From: Oceanimonas doudoroffii
Lineage (GTDB): Bacteria; Pseudomonadota; Gammaproteobacteria; Enterobacterales; Aeromonadaceae
Assembly: GCF_002242685.1 (NCBI RefSeq)
Contig: NZ_NBIM01000003.1
Location: 1 to 64,000, forward strand
Reading direction: 5' to 3'
DNA length: 64,000 nucleotides
Below the pieces are notes generated by a model that made no database searches, was not told the DNA's origin, and saw only the letters and a program-made list of their open reading frames with translations. Made by a program: the position numbers and the translations under genes. Shown here one piece after another: positions 37,845 to 47,619 of this stretch (position 1 is the stretch's first letter; each line of letters opens with the position of its first letter).

Positions 37845-38764
37845 ACCTTTTCCACCTCCGGTTTGCCCAGAATGCCGGTGGGCATGAACAGCAGCACGAA
37901 GATCAGCAGGCCAAAGGACACCACATCCTTGTATTCGGTGCTGAAATAGGCGCCGGTCATGGCCTCGGTCACCCCCAGCAGCAGGCCACCGAGTACGGCC
38001 CCGGGAATGCTGCCAATGCCGCCGAGCACGGCCGCGGTAAAGGCCTTGAGCCCGGCGATAAAGCCGATGTAGGGGTTGATGACGCCGTAGTAGGAGCCCA
38101 GCAACACCCCGGCCACCGCCGCCAGGGCGGCACCGATGACAAAGGTGAGGGCGATGATGCTGTTGCTGTTGATACCGAGCAGGTTGGCCATTTTCAGATC
38201 TTCGGCACAGGCCCGGCAGGCCCGGCCCATGCGCGAGCGGGAAATAAACAGCGACAGCAGGGTCATGGCAATAAAGGTGACCACGAAGATGATCAGCTGC
38301 ATATAGGACAGGGTGGCCTGAAAGCCCTCGCCGCCAAAGCTCCAGCCGCCGGGCAGCAGGGGCGGAATGGCGATATCCCGGGAGCCTTGCGCCAGGCGCA
38401 TCATGTTCTGCAGAAAAATGGACATGCCGATGGCGGAAATCAGCGCAATCAGCCGTTTGCTGTGGCGCAGCGGCCGGTAGGCGACCCGCTCGATGGAATA
38501 GCCGTAGACGCTGGTCAGCACTATGCTCACCGCGAAGGCGCCGCACAGCAGCAGGGCGGTGCTGTCGATGCCGGCCATGGTCAGCGCCGTCATCACCATA
38601 AAGGCGGCGTAGGCGCCGATCATGTACACCTCGCCGTGGGCAAAGTTAATCATGCCGATAATACCGTACACCATGGTGTAGCCGATGGCGATCAGGGCAT
38701 AGGTGCTGCCGATGGTCAGGCCGTTAAGCAGCTGCTGAATAAAGTAAAGAAGGGGCTCGGACAT
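37841..38764 (-). CDS. livH: branched-chain amino acid ABC transporter permease LivH
   Basis: 307 residues, about eight membrane helices. Conserved [21 protein letters not shown] and the ATPase-contact loop [19 protein letters not shown]. Preceded by a strong hairpin that separates it from livJ. Confidence 0.95.
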   Translation of the reverse strand: MSEPLLYFIQQLLNGLTIGSTYALIAIGYTMVYGIIGMINFAHGEVYMIGAYAAFMVMTALTMAGIDSTALLLCGAFAVSIVLTSVYGYSIERVAYRPLRHSKRLIALISAIGMSIFLQNMMRLAQGSRDIAIPPLLPGGWSFGGEGFQATLSYMQLIIFVVTFIAMTLLSLFISRSRMGRACRACAEDLKMANLLGINSNSIIALTFVIGAALAAVAGVLLGSYYGVINPYIGFIAGLKAFTAAVLGGIGSIPGAVLGGLLLGVTEAMTGAYFSTEYKDVVSFGLLIFVLLFMPTGILGKPEVEKV

Positions 38765-38797
38765 ACAACCTTTCCTTGTCGTAGCACGATGAGCGCC

Positions 38798-38828
38798 GTC
38801 AGCAGGCGGGGCAACCCCGCCTGCTGAC
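38798..38828 (-). terminator. hairpin between livJ and livH
   Basis: Perfect 14-base arms (GTCAGCAGGCGGGG and its complement) with a 3-base loop CAA, no T-run. It lies between the end of livJ and the start of livH. Such hairpins in binding-protein operons stabilise or partly terminate the message so that the binding protein is made in excess. Confidence 0.75.
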
Positions 38829-38848
38829 GATGGAGTAACGGCCGGCCG

Positions 38849-39964
38849 TTACAGCTGGGTGGAGGAGCCGTCCTTGTGCCATTCAAACACGCCGAACTCA
38901 AAGCCCGTAAGATCGCCCTTGTCGTCCCAGGCCAGTGGGCCCATCACGGTGTCGACCGGTTCGGCCCGCAGCGCGGTGGCCACCGCTTCCGGGTCCGCGC
39001 CGACCCGTTTAATACCCTCGGCAATGGCTTCCACCGCCGCATAGGTGGTCCACACAAAAGGCCCGGTGGGGTCTTCACCCTTGGCCTGAATGGCGGCCAC
39101 GATATCGGCGTTGGCCGGATCCAGATCGTACTTCTTGGGCAGGGTCACCAGCAGGCCTTCCGAGGCGTCACCGGCGATGGAGGTAATATCCTTGTGGCCC
39201 ACCCCTTCCGGCCCCATAAAGCGCGCCTTGAAGCCCTTTTCGGCTGACTGACGCAAAATCAGCCCCAGCTCCGGGTGGTAGCCGCCGTAATAGACGAAGT
39301 CCACCTGCTCCCGCTGCAGCTTGGCGATCAGCGCCGAGAAGTCCTTGTCGCCGGAGGTAATGCCCTCATAGGCCACCACATTGGCGCCGGCGTCTTTCAG
39401 GGCGTCGCGCACGCTGGAAGCCAGGCCTTCGCCGTATTGCTTCTTGTCGTGAATAATGGCGATGCGCTCAGGCTTGACCTTGTCGACGATGTGACGCGCC
39501 GCGGTGGGGCCCTGATCACTGTCGAGGCCGATGGTGCGCATGACGAATTCCAGGCCCCGCTCGGTAATGGTGGGACTGGTGGCCGCCGGGGTCACCATGA
39601 GAATGCCTTCGTCGTCGTAGACGTCGGACGCCGGCAGGGTACTGTCGGAGCACAGATGACCGGCCACAAACTGAATGCCGTCATTGACGATGCGGTTGGC
39701 CACCGCCACCGCCTGCTTGGGATCACAGGCGTCGTCGAACTCCACCACTTCCAGGGTGTGCTCACCCAGCCGGCCGGATTTGTTGATCAGCTCCGCCGCC
39801 ATGCGGCCGCCGGTAAACTGCATGTCGCCATACTGAGCCACCGGGCCGGTAATGGGGCCGGCAATGGCAATCTTGATGTTGTCGGCCTGGGCAGAAAACG
39901 CCGCGCCGTATCCCAGGGCGGCAAACACCGCCATGGCCACCACCTTTTTATTCCTTGTCACCAT
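38849..39964 (-). CDS. livJ: periplasmic branched-chain amino acid binding protein (LivJ/LivK type)
   Basis: 371 residues. A signal peptide (about 1-27, ending SAQA) precedes a type I periplasmic binding fold. [18 protein letters not shown] and the disulfide cysteines in DDACDPKQ and GHLCSDST match LivJ/LivK. Captures Leu, Ile or Val for the LivHMGF complex. GAGGAT precedes the ATG. A promoter (40022-40050) and a heptamer tandem repeat further upstream lie in the gap to tdh. Confidence 0.93.
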   Translation of the reverse strand: MVTRNKKVVAMAVFAALGYGAAFSAQADNIKIAIAGPITGPVAQYGDMQFTGGRMAAELINKSGRLGEHTLEVVEFDDACDPKQAVAVANRIVNDGIQFVAGHLCSDSTLPASDVYDDEGILMVTPAATSPTITERGLEFVMRTIGLDSDQGPTAARHIVDKVKPERIAIIHDKKQYGEGLASSVRDALKDAGANVVAYEGITSGDKDFSALIAKLQREQVDFVYYGGYHPELGLILRQSAEKGFKARFMGPEGVGHKDITSIAGDASEGLLVTLPKKYDLDPANADIVAAIQAKGEDPTGPFVWTTYAAVEAIAEGIKRVGADPEAVATALRAEPVDTVMGPLAWDDKGDLTGFEFGVFEWHKDGSSTQL

Positions 39965-40021
39965 ACGAACATCCTCTATTCGAAATCGGGTACCGCCGAA
40001 GGGGCTTCGGCCGTCTTCTCT

Positions 40022-40050
40022 GTTCTAACCCTTGTACGAAATTAGCACAA
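40022..40050 (-). promoter_or_regulatory. livJ promoter
   Basis: On the minus strand: -35 TTGTGC (40045-40050), 17-base spacer, -10 TAGAAC (40022-40027). The arms CTTGT and ACAAG flank the spacer. Transcript leader about 50 bases, with a small hairpin (CCGAAG..CTTCGG). Confidence 0.5.
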
Positions 40051-40127
40051 GGGGAAAATGCTTCGTATGGGACCGGGTGGATTTGTGAATCGGAATGGAT
40101 GAGCTGGAGGACAGGTGAACTGGGGAC

Positions 40128-40202
40128 GGGAGACGGGAGACGGGAGACGGGAGACGGGAGACGGGAGACGGGAGACGGGAGACGGGAGACGGGAGACGGG
40201 AG
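40128..40202. repeat. heptamer tandem repeat (GGGAGAC) about 10.7 copies
   Basis: Ten full perfect copies of GGGAGAC run from 40128 to 40197 with a partial eleventh (GGGAG) and a degenerate copy just before. The array lies in the 436-base gap between tdh and livJ, about 80 bases upstream of the predicted livJ -35. Strand bias is complete: purine G/A on the plus strand. Such arrays change length by slippage. Confidence 0.95.
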
Positions 40203-40271
40203 TATCATTCAGTGCGAGCTTCAGCTGGCAAGAGCCAGCCGGACAAACAACTGATGTGCTGGCGAGGAAGT

Positions 40272-40364
40272 TAAAGGGCAACTGCATCACGACCCTCTGC
40301 GTCAGGGATGGCGCAGCGGAGCCCCCATGGAAGGGTGTACGGCGTGTCGTGAGGCAGTGCCCTT
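40272..40364 (+). repeat. structured intergenic element, copy A
   Basis: 93 bases. Outer arms AAAGGGCAACTGCATCACGA (40272-40291) and TCGTGAGGCAGTGCCCTTT (40346-40364) pair almost fully. Inside is a hairpin TGCGTCA-GGGA-TGGCGCA (40297-40314), then GCGGAGCCCCCATGG and AAGGGTGTACGGCGTG. Copy B at 54285-54380 shares the inner sequence nearly base for base, while its outer arms differ but still pair. Located just past the end of tdh. Confidence 0.8.
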
Positions 40365-40400
40365 TGGCCGACTTACTGCGGTATGTCAGGCACGCCAGGC

Positions 40401-41426
40401 TTACTGCCAGTCGAGGATCACCTTGCCGGACTGGCCGGAGCGCATGGTGTCAAAGCCCTGCTGGAAGTCGTCCACCTTGAAGTGGTGGGTGATGATGGGG
40501 CTCAGATCCAGGCCGGACTGGATCAGGCTGGCCATCTTGTACCAGGTTTCAAACATTTCCCGGCCGTAAATGCCCTTGAGCACCAGCCCCTTGAAGATCA
40601 CCTGGTTCCAGTCAATGGCCATGTCGGACGGGGGAATTCCGAGCATGGCGATTTTGCCGCCGTGGTTCATCTTGGCCAGCATGTCCTGAAACGCCGCCGG
40701 CACGCCGGACATTTCCAGGCCCACGTCAAAGCCCTCGGTCATGCCCAGCTCGGCCATAACATCACTCAGGTTGTCGGTGGCCACGTTGACCGCCCGGGTC
40801 ACGCCCATGCTGCGGGCCAGATCGAGGCGATATTCGTTAACGTCGGTGATCACCACGTGGCGCGCGCCCACATGGCGGGCCACGGCGGCGGCCATGATGC
40901 CGATGGGGCCGGCGCCGGTGATCAGCACGTCTTCGCCCACCAGATCGAACGACAGCGCGGTGTGCACGGCGTTGCCAAAGGGGTCGAAGATGGACGCCAG
41001 ATCGTCGGAGATTTCATCGGGCAATTTGAAGGCGTTATAGGCCGGAATCACCAGATATTCGGCAAAGGCCCCTTCCCGGTTCACGCCCACGCCCACGGTG
41101 TTACGGCACAGGTGGGTACGGCCGCCACGGCAGTTGCGGCAATGGCCACAGGTGATGTGACCCTCGCCGGAAACCCGGTCGCCGATGGCAAAGCCGCGCA
41201 CTTCCTGACCGATGGCTACCACCTCTCCCACGTATTCGTGGCCCACCACCATGGGCACCGGAATGGTCTTTTGCGACCAGTCATCCCAGTTGTAGATATG
41301 AATGTCGGTGCCGCAGATGGCGGTTTTACGGATTTTGATCAGCAGATCGTTGTGACCCAGTTCCGGTTCGGCCACCTCGGTCATCCAAATGCCCGGTTCG
41401 GCCTTGAGTTTTGCCAGTGCTTTCAT
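40401..41426 (-). CDS. tdh: L-threonine 3-dehydrogenase
   Basis: 341 residues, as in E. coli. Zinc- and NAD-dependent oxidation of threonine to 2-amino-3-ketobutyrate. Catalytic zinc ligands Cys38, His63 and Glu64; structural zinc Cys93, Cys96, Cys99 and Cys107; dinucleotide fold [15 protein letters not shown]. Forms an operon with kbl, 11 bases upstream, whose product uses its unstable product. Confidence 0.97.
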   Translation of the reverse strand: MKALAKLKAEPGIWMTEVAEPELGHNDLLIKIRKTAICGTDIHIYNWDDWSQKTIPVPMVVGHEYVGEVVAIGQEVRGFAIGDRVSGEGHITCGHCRNCRGGRTHLCRNTVGVGVNREGAFAEYLVIPAYNAFKLPDEISDDLASIFDPFGNAVHTALSFDLVGEDVLITGAGPIGIMAAAVARHVGARHVVITDVNEYRLDLARSMGVTRAVNVATDNLSDVMAELGMTEGFDVGLEMSGVPAAFQDMLAKMNHGGKIAMLGIPPSDMAIDWNQVIFKGLVLKGIYGREMFETWYKMASLIQSGLDLSPIITHHFKVDDFQQGFDTMRSGQSGKVILDWQ

Positions 41427-41437
41427 GTTGATTCTCC

Positions 41438-42628
41438 TCAGATCACGCCCAGTTCTCGACCCACTTCGGTAAAGGCCGCAATGGCCCGATCCAGCTGCTC
41501 ACGACTGTGGGCCGCCGACATCTGAGTGCGAATGCGGGCCTGGCCCTTGGGCACCACCGGGAAAGAGAAACCGATAACATAAATGCCTTTTTCCAGCAGC
41601 TTGTCGGCCATTTGCGCCGCCAGGGCGGCGTCGCCCAGCATCACCGGAATAATGGCGTGATCCTTACCGGCCAGGGTAAAGCCGGCGGCGGTCATTTGCT
41701 CTCTGAAGTAGTCGCTGTTTTCCCGCACCTTTTGCCGCAGAGCGTCGCCGTTCTCCAGCATTTCCAGCACCTTGATCGAGGCGGCGACGATGGCCGGCGC
41801 CACCGAGTTGGAGAACAGGTAGGGCCGGGAGCGCTGGCGCAGCCAGTCGATCACTTCCTTCTTGCCCGAGGTGTAACCGCCGGAGGCACCACCCAGGGCC
41901 TTGCCAAGGGTGCCGGTAATGATATCGACTCTGTCCATCACCTCGCAGTATTCATGGGTACCCCGGCCTTGCTCGCCAACAAAACCGACGGCGTGAGAGT
42001 CGTCCACCATCACCAGAGCATTGTACTGATCGGCCAGATCGCAGATGCCCTTCAGGTTGGCGATGACACCGTCCATGGAGAAAACGCCGTCGGTGGCAAT
42101 CAGTTTGAAGCGAGCGCCGTCGGCCTCGGCCTGCTGCAGCCGGCTTTCCAGCTCGGCCATGTCGTTGTTGGCATAGCGGTAGCGTTTGGCCTTGCACAGG
42201 CGCACGCCGTCGATGATGGAAGCATGGTTCAGCGCATCGGAAATAATGGCGTCTTCCGGGCCCAACAGGGTTTCAAACAGGCCGGCATTGGCATCAAAAC
42301 AGGAGGTGTAGAGAATGGTGTCTTCCATGCCGAGGAAGGAAGACAAGGCAGTTTCCAGCCGCTTGTGCAGATCCTGGGTGCCACAGATAAAACGCACCGA
42401 AGCCATGCCAAAGCCATGGCTTTGCAGGCCCTGCTGCGCCGCCTCAACCAGTTGCTCATGGTTGGCCAGTCCCAGATAGTTGTTGGCGCAGAAGTTGATA
42501 ACCTCCTGTTCGCCCACGCGAATGGCGGCGCTCTGAGGAGAGCTGATCACCCGCTCCTTCTTAAAAAGGCCTTCTGCCTTGGTGTTTTCCAACTGCTCGG
42601 TTAAGTAAGCATAAAATGCCGACGACAT
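41438..42628 (-). CDS. kbl: 2-amino-3-ketobutyrate coenzyme A ligase (glycine C-acetyltransferase)
   Basis: 396 residues. PLP enzyme that cleaves 2-amino-3-ketobutyrate with CoA to glycine and acetyl-CoA. Schiff-base lysine Lys243 in [23 protein letters not shown] binds the cofactor. First gene of kbl-tdh. Confidence 0.97.
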   Translation of the reverse strand: MSSAFYAYLTEQLENTKAEGLFKKERVISSPQSAAIRVGEQEVINFCANNYLGLANHEQLVEAAQQGLQSHGFGMASVRFICGTQDLHKRLETALSSFLGMEDTILYTSCFDANAGLFETLLGPEDAIISDALNHASIIDGVRLCKAKRYRYANNDMAELESRLQQAEADGARFKLIATDGVFSMDGVIANLKGICDLADQYNALVMVDDSHAVGFVGEQGRGTHEYCEVMDRVDIITGTLGKALGGASGGYTSGKKEVIDWLRQRSRPYLFSNSVAPAIVAASIKVLEMLENGDALRQKVRENSDYFREQMTAAGFTLAGKDHAIIPVMLGDAALAAQMADKLLEKGIYVIGFSFPVVPKGQARIRTQMSAAHSREQLDRAIAAFTEVGRELGVI

Positions 42629-42724
42629 AACAAACTCCCGTTTTCCATGTGGCTATCTGGGTTCAATTCAGACCATTTTACTACCTCATTGGGTGATACT
42701 CATAACTTATTCCACCTTCTTCGG

Positions 42725-43399
42725 CTATTTGTGAAAGGGATCACCGGGGCTGGCGGCCAGGGCGTGATAATGTGCCAGAACCTGGTCTAGCTCGAGTCCT
42801 TTATTCTCATGGAAATAGGGCTTGAGCAGGATCAGTACACGCACCATTCCCTCATAAAGCACCGCCTGGATGATGCAGGGCTGAAGCAACTGCATGCGCC
42901 GGTAACTCACCCAGCAGGACACCATCAATGTCAGGGTTTGCGCCAGGGTGGCGATGTCTTGCTCGGGCACGGCCAGCACTTTCCGAGCATTGAATTCCCG
43001 CAGCTGCGCCTGCAAATGGCCCTCCAGCCGCCGCTGCACCTCGAGGTATTGTGCGTGCAGTTGTGGATCCCGCCGCAGAATGTCCTCGAGATTGGCGTGA
43101 AAAAAACGGAACTCCCACATCACATAAAACACCGCATCCAGGTAATGAAACCAAAGTGCCGGGCTGGCGCTGGCCGAGCCGGTGGCCGGCGTGAAGCTTT
43201 TGGTTAAATGTGCGCAATACTGTTTGAAAATACAGCGAACAATGTCGTTCTTGTTGCGAAAGTGATAGTAGAGGTTGCCCGGGCTGATGCCCAGGTAGGC
43301 GGCAATATGATTGGTGGTCACCCGGGCTTCGCCCCGCTCATTAAACAGTTCAAGGGCGGCAGCCAGAATGCGGTCCCGGGTTTTCTTGGGGATAGCCAC
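42725..43399 (-). CDS. TetR-family regulator beside hldD
   Basis: 224 residues if started at the GTG at 43399. The N-terminal helix-turn-helix (about 4-55) reads KKTRDRILAAALELFNERG ... ISPGNLYYHFRNKNDIV; the C-terminal ligand domain is not recognised. The start codon is uncertain: there is no ATG at the right place and the ribosome binding site is weak; the longer open frame upstream runs into hldD and is not plausible. Divergent from hldD with 163 bases between them. Target and ligand unknown. Confidence 0.75.
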   Translation of the reverse strand: MAIPKKTRDRILAAALELFNERGEARVTTNHIAAYLGISPGNLYYHFRNKNDIVRCIFKQYCAHLTKSFTPATGSASASPALWFHYLDAVFYVMWEFRFFHANLEDILRRDPQLHAQYLEVQRRLEGHLQAQLREFNARKVLAVPEQDIATLAQTLTLMVSCWVSYRRMQLLQPCIIQAVLYEGMVRVLILLKPYFHENKGLELDQVLAHYHALAASPGDPFHK

Positions 43400-43562
43400 G
43401 GCACGCAATAACAACGAAATGATAACTGAATAGTAACACAGTGCCGCCGCCACACCCGTCGCCGGCAGCGGGTTAGTTTTCTGGCCGCAGGGCATGGTAA
43501 ACTTGCGCCCACTTTTCTTCGAATTGCCGAACCCGGGTTCGGCCAGCAAGAGGCGAACAACG

Positions 43563-44516
43563 ATGATCATTGTAACTGGCGGTGCCGGCTTTATCGGCAG
43601 CAACCTGGTAAAAACCCTGAACGAGCAAGGCCGCACCGACGTGGTGGTGATCGACGATCTGACCGACGGCACCAAGTTCGTCAACCTGGTCGATCTGACC
43701 ATCGCCGACTATCTGGACAAAGACGAGTTTCTGCACCGCATCGTGTCCGGCGACGAGTTCGAGGAGTGGGGTGGCATTGAGGTGATCTTCCACGAAGGCG
43801 CCTGCTCCGCCACCACAGAGTGGGACGGCAAGTTCATGATGGAGAACAACTACGAGTACTCCAAGGATCTGCTGCACTACTGCCTGGAGCGGGAAATTCC
43901 GTTTATCTACGCCTCTTCCGCCGCCACCTACGGCGGTCGCAACGACAACTTCATCGAAGAACCGCAATACGAGCAGCCGCTCAACGTGTACGGCTACTCC
44001 AAGCAGCTGTTTGACCAGTATGTGCGCCGCCTGATGCCGGAAATCAACTCTCAGGTCGTCGGCCTCAAGTACTTCAACGTATACGGCCCCCGAGAGCAGC
44101 ACAAGGGCAGCATGTCGAGCGTGGCCTTTCATCTCAACACCCAGTTGCACAAGGGCGAAAACCCCAAGCTGTTCGCCGGCTGTGACGGCTACGGCGACGG
44201 CGGCCAGATGCGCGACTTCATCTATGTGGGCGACGTGTGCAAGGTCAACCTCTGGTTCTGGCAAAACCCGGACGTGTCCGGCATCTTCAACTGCGGCACC
44301 GGCCGTGCCGAACCCTTCCAGAACGTGGCCGATGCCGTCATCGACTTTCACGGCAAGGGCCAGGTGGAATACATTCCCTTTCCCGACCACCTGAAGGGCC
44401 GCTATCAGAGCTTTACCGAGGCCGATCTCACCAAGCTGCGTGCCGCCGGTTACCCCCACGAGTTCAAGACCGTGGCCGAGGGCGTGGCCGAGTACATGAG
44501 CTGGCTGAACAAGTAA
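43563..44516 (+). CDS. hldD: ADP-L-glycero-D-manno-heptose 6-epimerase
   Basis: 317 residues. Converts ADP-D-glycero- to ADP-L-glycero-D-manno-heptose for the LPS inner core. Rossmann motif [10 protein letters not shown] (5-14) binds NADP; catalytic Tyr and Lys are in the YGYSKQLFD block. GAGG precedes the ATG at 43563. First gene of the LPS core locus, eight bases before the fusion gene. Confidence 0.96.
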   Translation: MIIVTGGAGFIGSNLVKTLNEQGRTDVVVIDDLTDGTKFVNLVDLTIADYLDKDEFLHRIVSGDEFEEWGGIEVIFHEGACSATTEWDGKFMMENNYEYSKDLLHYCLEREIPFIYASSAATYGGRNDNFIEEPQYEQPLNVYGYSKQLFDQYVRRLMPEINSQVVGLKYFNVYGPREQHKGSMSSVAFHLNTQLHKGENPKLFAGCDGYGDGGQMRDFIYVGDVCKVNLWFWQNPDVSGIFNCGTGRAEPFQNVADAVIDFHGKGQVEYIPFPDHLKGRYQSFTEADLTKLRAAGYPHEFKTVAEGVAEYMSWLNK

Positions 44517-44524
44517 GGGACGCC

Positions 44525-46291
44525 ATGAACATTCTGATGGCATTGTCCCAGATTGAGGTGACCGGCGCGGAAGTGTATGCCACCACAGTGGGCGACGTGC
44601 TCACCGAGCGCGGCCACAAGGTGTTTTACGTCTCCGACACCCTGACCAAGCCGCACCGGGGAGCCTTTTTCAAACTGCGTTTTAACAAGCGCAGTATTCC
44701 CCGCCGGTTCTGGCACGTGGGTTATATGGTCTACCTGATTAAAAAGCACCGCATTCAGCTAGTGCATGCCCACAGCCGAGCCTCCAGCTGGAGCTGCTAT
44801 GTGGCCTGCAAGCTCACCGGTACCCCCATGATCACCACAGTGCATGGTCGCCAGCCAGTACACGCTTCCCGCAAGAAGTTTCACGCCTTGGGCGATCGCG
44901 CCCTGGCGGTGTGCGAAGCAGTGCGGAATCAACTGGTTTCCGGTCTGGGAGTGCAACCCGAGCTGATTGCCATCGGACGTAACGGCATCGACACCAACCA
45001 CTATCAGCCGGTGCCGGTGCCCGACAACGACAAGCCGGTTGTCAGCATCATCGGCCGCCTGAGCGGCCCCAAGGGCGAGCTGTGCTACCGGCTGCTGGAT
45101 CAGTGTCTGGATCTGAACCGTTACCGGGTACAAATCGCTTCCGGCTCTCAAGTACCCGAGCGCTTTGAACGTTTTAAAGGCAAAGCCGACTTTCTCGGTT
45201 ACGTGCATGATGTGCCCGGGCTGATGGCTCAATCCGATTTGGTGATCGGTGCCGGCCGGGTGGCCATGGAAGCCATTCTGATGCAACGTCCGGTCTTTGC
45301 CGTGGGCGAGGCAGAAACCGTAGGGCTGGTGACCCCCGACAACATTGACGCCGCCATGGCGAGCAATTTCGGCGATATTGGCCCCACCGATCTCAATATC
45401 GACTTTGCTACCCTGCCCGCTCAAATTACCGCTGCTCTGGACACTCGATTCGACAGCTCCGCGCTTGCCAGCACTGTTAAGAGCGCCTACGACCTGCAGG
45501 CGGTAACTACCGAGCTTGAAGCTCATTATCAGAGCGTTTTGGTGCACCGGCGGCGGCGGGAAGTGCCTATCATCATGTATCACCGCTTTATTAAAAATGA
45601 GAGCGAAAAAGGGATCCATGGCACCTATCTGCACGTGAACATGCTGGAAAAGCACTTCAAGCTGCTGAAACGTCTGGGGTATGAGACCCTTACCTTTGCC
45701 GATCTCACCGATAAAGGCATGGCGAGCCGGCTGGACGCCGGTAAAAAGTACATCATCATCACGGTGGATGACGGTTACAAAGACAACTATGAGCTACTGT
45801 TTCCGCTGTTGAAAAAATACGGCTTCAAGGCCGTGATATACGCCGTCACCGGAGAAACCTTTAACCGCTGGGACGTGGAAAAACCCGACAACCCGGAAAA
45901 AGCCGTGGAGCTGATGACCCCAGCCCAGATAAAGGAAATGGCCGATTCCGGCCTCGTGGAGTTTGGCGGTCACACCCTGACCCATCCCAAGCTGGACCAG
46001 CTAGGTCGCGAGCAACAACGTGCCGAAATTGCTGAAAACAAGGCCCAACTGGAGCAACTTTTGGGCCATAAGCTGACCTCCTTCGCTTATCCATTCGGTA
46101 TTCACAACGACGACAGCAAACAATTGGCCAAAGAACTGGGTTATCCCTTTGCCGTGGCCACCAACAGCGGCCCCCTGGCCATGCATGAAGATCTCTGGCA
46201 GATCCGTCGCATCGCCATATTTCCCCGTACCGATGTATTTGGACTGTGGCGGAAGATTAAAGGGAACTATGTGTTCAGGAAAAATAAATAA
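44525..46291 (+). CDS. glycosyltransferase (GT4) - polysaccharide deacetylase fusion
   Basis: 588 residues. The N-terminal half (1 to about 345) is a GT-B, family-4-like glycosyltransferase: VHAHSRASSW, VSIIGRLSGPKG and the EX7E-type region AGRVAMEAILMQRP. The C-terminal part (about 350-575) is a NodB deacetylase: IIMYHRF, TVDDGYKDNYELLF (metal-binding Asp pair), GGHTLTHPKL (metal-binding His pair) and FAYPFG. A likely role is to add an N-acetyl sugar to the LPS core and remove its acetyl group, steps done by separate enzymes in other bacteria (for example WabH and WabN in Klebsiella). That is inference from the fusion and the neighbours hldD and waaF. The start follows hldD's stop by eight bases. 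Confidence 0.82.
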   Translation: MNILMALSQIEVTGAEVYATTVGDVLTERGHKVFYVSDTLTKPHRGAFFKLRFNKRSIPRRFWHVGYMVYLIKKHRIQLVHAHSRASSWSCYVACKLTGTPMITTVHGRQPVHASRKKFHALGDRALAVCEAVRNQLVSGLGVQPELIAIGRNGIDTNHYQPVPVPDNDKPVVSIIGRLSGPKGELCYRLLDQCLDLNRYRVQIASGSQVPERFERFKGKADFLGYVHDVPGLMAQSDLVIGAGRVAMEAILMQRPVFAVGEAETVGLVTPDNIDAAMASNFGDIGPTDLNIDFATLPAQITAALDTRFDSSALASTVKSAYDLQAVTTELEAHYQSVLVHRRRREVPIIMYHRFIKNESEKGIHGTYLHVNMLEKHFKLLKRLGYETLTFADLTDKGMASRLDAGKKYIIITVDDGYKDNYELLFPLLKKYGFKAVIYAVTGETFNRWDVEKPDNPEKAVELMTPAQIKEMADSGLVEFGGHTLTHPKLDQLGREQQRAEIAENKAQLEQLLGHKLTSFAYPFGIHNDDSKQLAKELGYPFAVATNSGPLAMHEDLWQIRRIAIFPRTDVFGLWRKIKGNYVFRKNK

Positions 46292-46315
46292 TACAAATCA
46301 ACCGGTACCTCGAAC

Positions 46316-46927
46316 ATGATGAGCAAGTTCAAGCTGCGACTGCTTAATATTGTAAAAAACAAGGAAGGAAACATTTACCTCGCTCCTCAGTCCTATCTTG
46401 TCTGGAACAAGATAAAGCTTTCCGGAAAGAAGAACCGACTGCATGTGAAGGGAAATGGAAAGTTCCGCCGCTGTACCATCAGCGTAAAAGGTGATAATAA
46501 CCTCATTGAAATAGAGGACGGCGCCAATATCAGTTTCAGCAACCTGGAAATTGTCGGTAACAACTGTCTAATCCGCATTGGCAGGGAAACCGATATCGGC
46601 GGCGCCTACCTGTCCGCCAAGGGGGAAGCCACCCGGCTTACTATTGGCGAACACTGCATGTTTTCCCGTAATATCAATGTAATGACCTATGACGGTCACC
46701 CCATTTATGATGCAGACAGCAACGAGGCTCTGAATTCCCCTAGTCACATTGCTATCGGCAACCGTGTCTGGGTCGCCGCTAACGCTGCCATTCTGAAGGG
46801 TGTCACCATTGCAGACGACAGTGTTGTTGCTTTTGGCTCAATTGTCACCAAAAATGTAGATAAGAAGACCATAGTAGCAGGATCACCAGCCAAAACCATC
46901 AAGCAAAATATCAAGTGGGAGCATTAA
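46316..46927 (+). CDS. hexapeptide-repeat acyltransferase (first of pair)
   Basis: 203 residues. A left-handed beta-helix of about residues 60-190 with a terminal IGNRVWVAANAAILKGVTI ... AGSPAKTIK typical of acetyltransferases in this family; the catalytic-type His is in YDGHPIYD. Likely O-acetylates LPS core or O-antigen sugars. Base composition is clearly lower in GC than the flanking genes. ATG at 46316 or 46319. The next acyltransferase starts five bases after it. Confidence 0.78.
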   Translation: MMSKFKLRLLNIVKNKEGNIYLAPQSYLVWNKIKLSGKKNRLHVKGNGKFRRCTISVKGDNNLIEIEDGANISFSNLEIVGNNCLIRIGRETDIGGAYLSAKGEATRLTIGEHCMFSRNINVMTYDGHPIYDADSNEALNSPSHIAIGNRVWVAANAAILKGVTIADDSVVAFGSIVTKNVDKKTIVAGSPAKTIKQNIKWEH

Positions 46928-46931
46928 AAAG

Positions 46932-47594
46932 TTGAAAAAACTCCTGCGAAATAGCCTGTATCTTCTGGGGCTTCCCAAAAGCCTTTATGTGTGTTTACGG
47001 TTATGTAGTTTCAAGGATGCATTCAAGCTTCCCATTTTGGTATCACACAGAACAAAACTGAATAGCCTTTCTGGCAAGGTCAGTTTTTCCAGACCCAAAA
47101 CGGGTACTGTAAGAATTGGATTTGGCAGTGTTGAAACTGTTGATTTTGCTTATCAGAGAACCATCCTACACATTACCGGACACATTCACTTTCACGGCAA
47201 AACCAAGATTGGAAAAGGTTCAAAACTGTCGATAGAGGGTGAGCTCGTACTGGGTGAAAACTTTCATATCTCCGCCGGCGGAACCCTGCTTTGCAGAAAA
47301 GAGATTAGTATTGGCCGCAATGGTCTGATGGCCTGGGAAAGCCTGATCACAGATGCTGATCATCATCATCTGCTCAATCAGAACGGGGATATCATCAATC
47401 CGGCATCAGCAGTCAGAATTGGAGATCATGTCTGGATCGGGGCTCGCGCCATGATTCTGAAGGGCAGCGAAATAGCCGACGATTGTGTAGTCGGAGCGCA
47501 AAGTCTAGTCACAGGACGCTTCTCTGAAAACAAGGTACTGATTGCTGGCAGTCCTGCAAAAGTAGTGAAAAAAGACATACTCTGGAAAGAATAA
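46932..47594 (+). CDS. hexapeptide-repeat acyltransferase (second of pair)
   Basis: 220 residues. Starts with TTG at 46932, with GGGAG about ten bases upstream; there is no ATG near the N-terminus. Hydrophobic Lys-rich head, then a beta-helix with IGRNGLMAWES, DADHHHLL (His-rich active region) and VRIGDHVWIGARAMILKGSEI ... AGSPAKVV. Related in layout to the preceding gene but not nearly identical. One 60-base line of its sequence (46981-47040) is 40% GC by hand count, against 67% in a line of waaA. Probably horizontally acquired. Confidence 0.78.
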   Translation: MKKLLRNSLYLLGLPKSLYVCLRLCSFKDAFKLPILVSHRTKLNSLSGKVSFSRPKTGTVRIGFGSVETVDFAYQRTILHITGHIHFHGKTKIGKGSKLSIEGELVLGENFHISAGGTLLCRKEISIGRNGLMAWESLITDADHHHLLNQNGDIINPASAVRIGDHVWIGARAMILKGSEIADDCVVGAQSLVTGRFSENKVLIAGSPAKVVKKDILWKE

Positions 47595-47619
47595 CGCTTT
47601 GGGCCTTGAGACGAAACAT

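Noticed and set aside
37845..38546. Extension of livM to a 647-residue protein
   Set aside because: The added part is an out-of-frame reading of livH; the real start overlaps the livH stop.
40128..40202. Tandem array considered as a CRISPR
   Set aside because: Seven-base units with no spacers; it is a simple tandem repeat.
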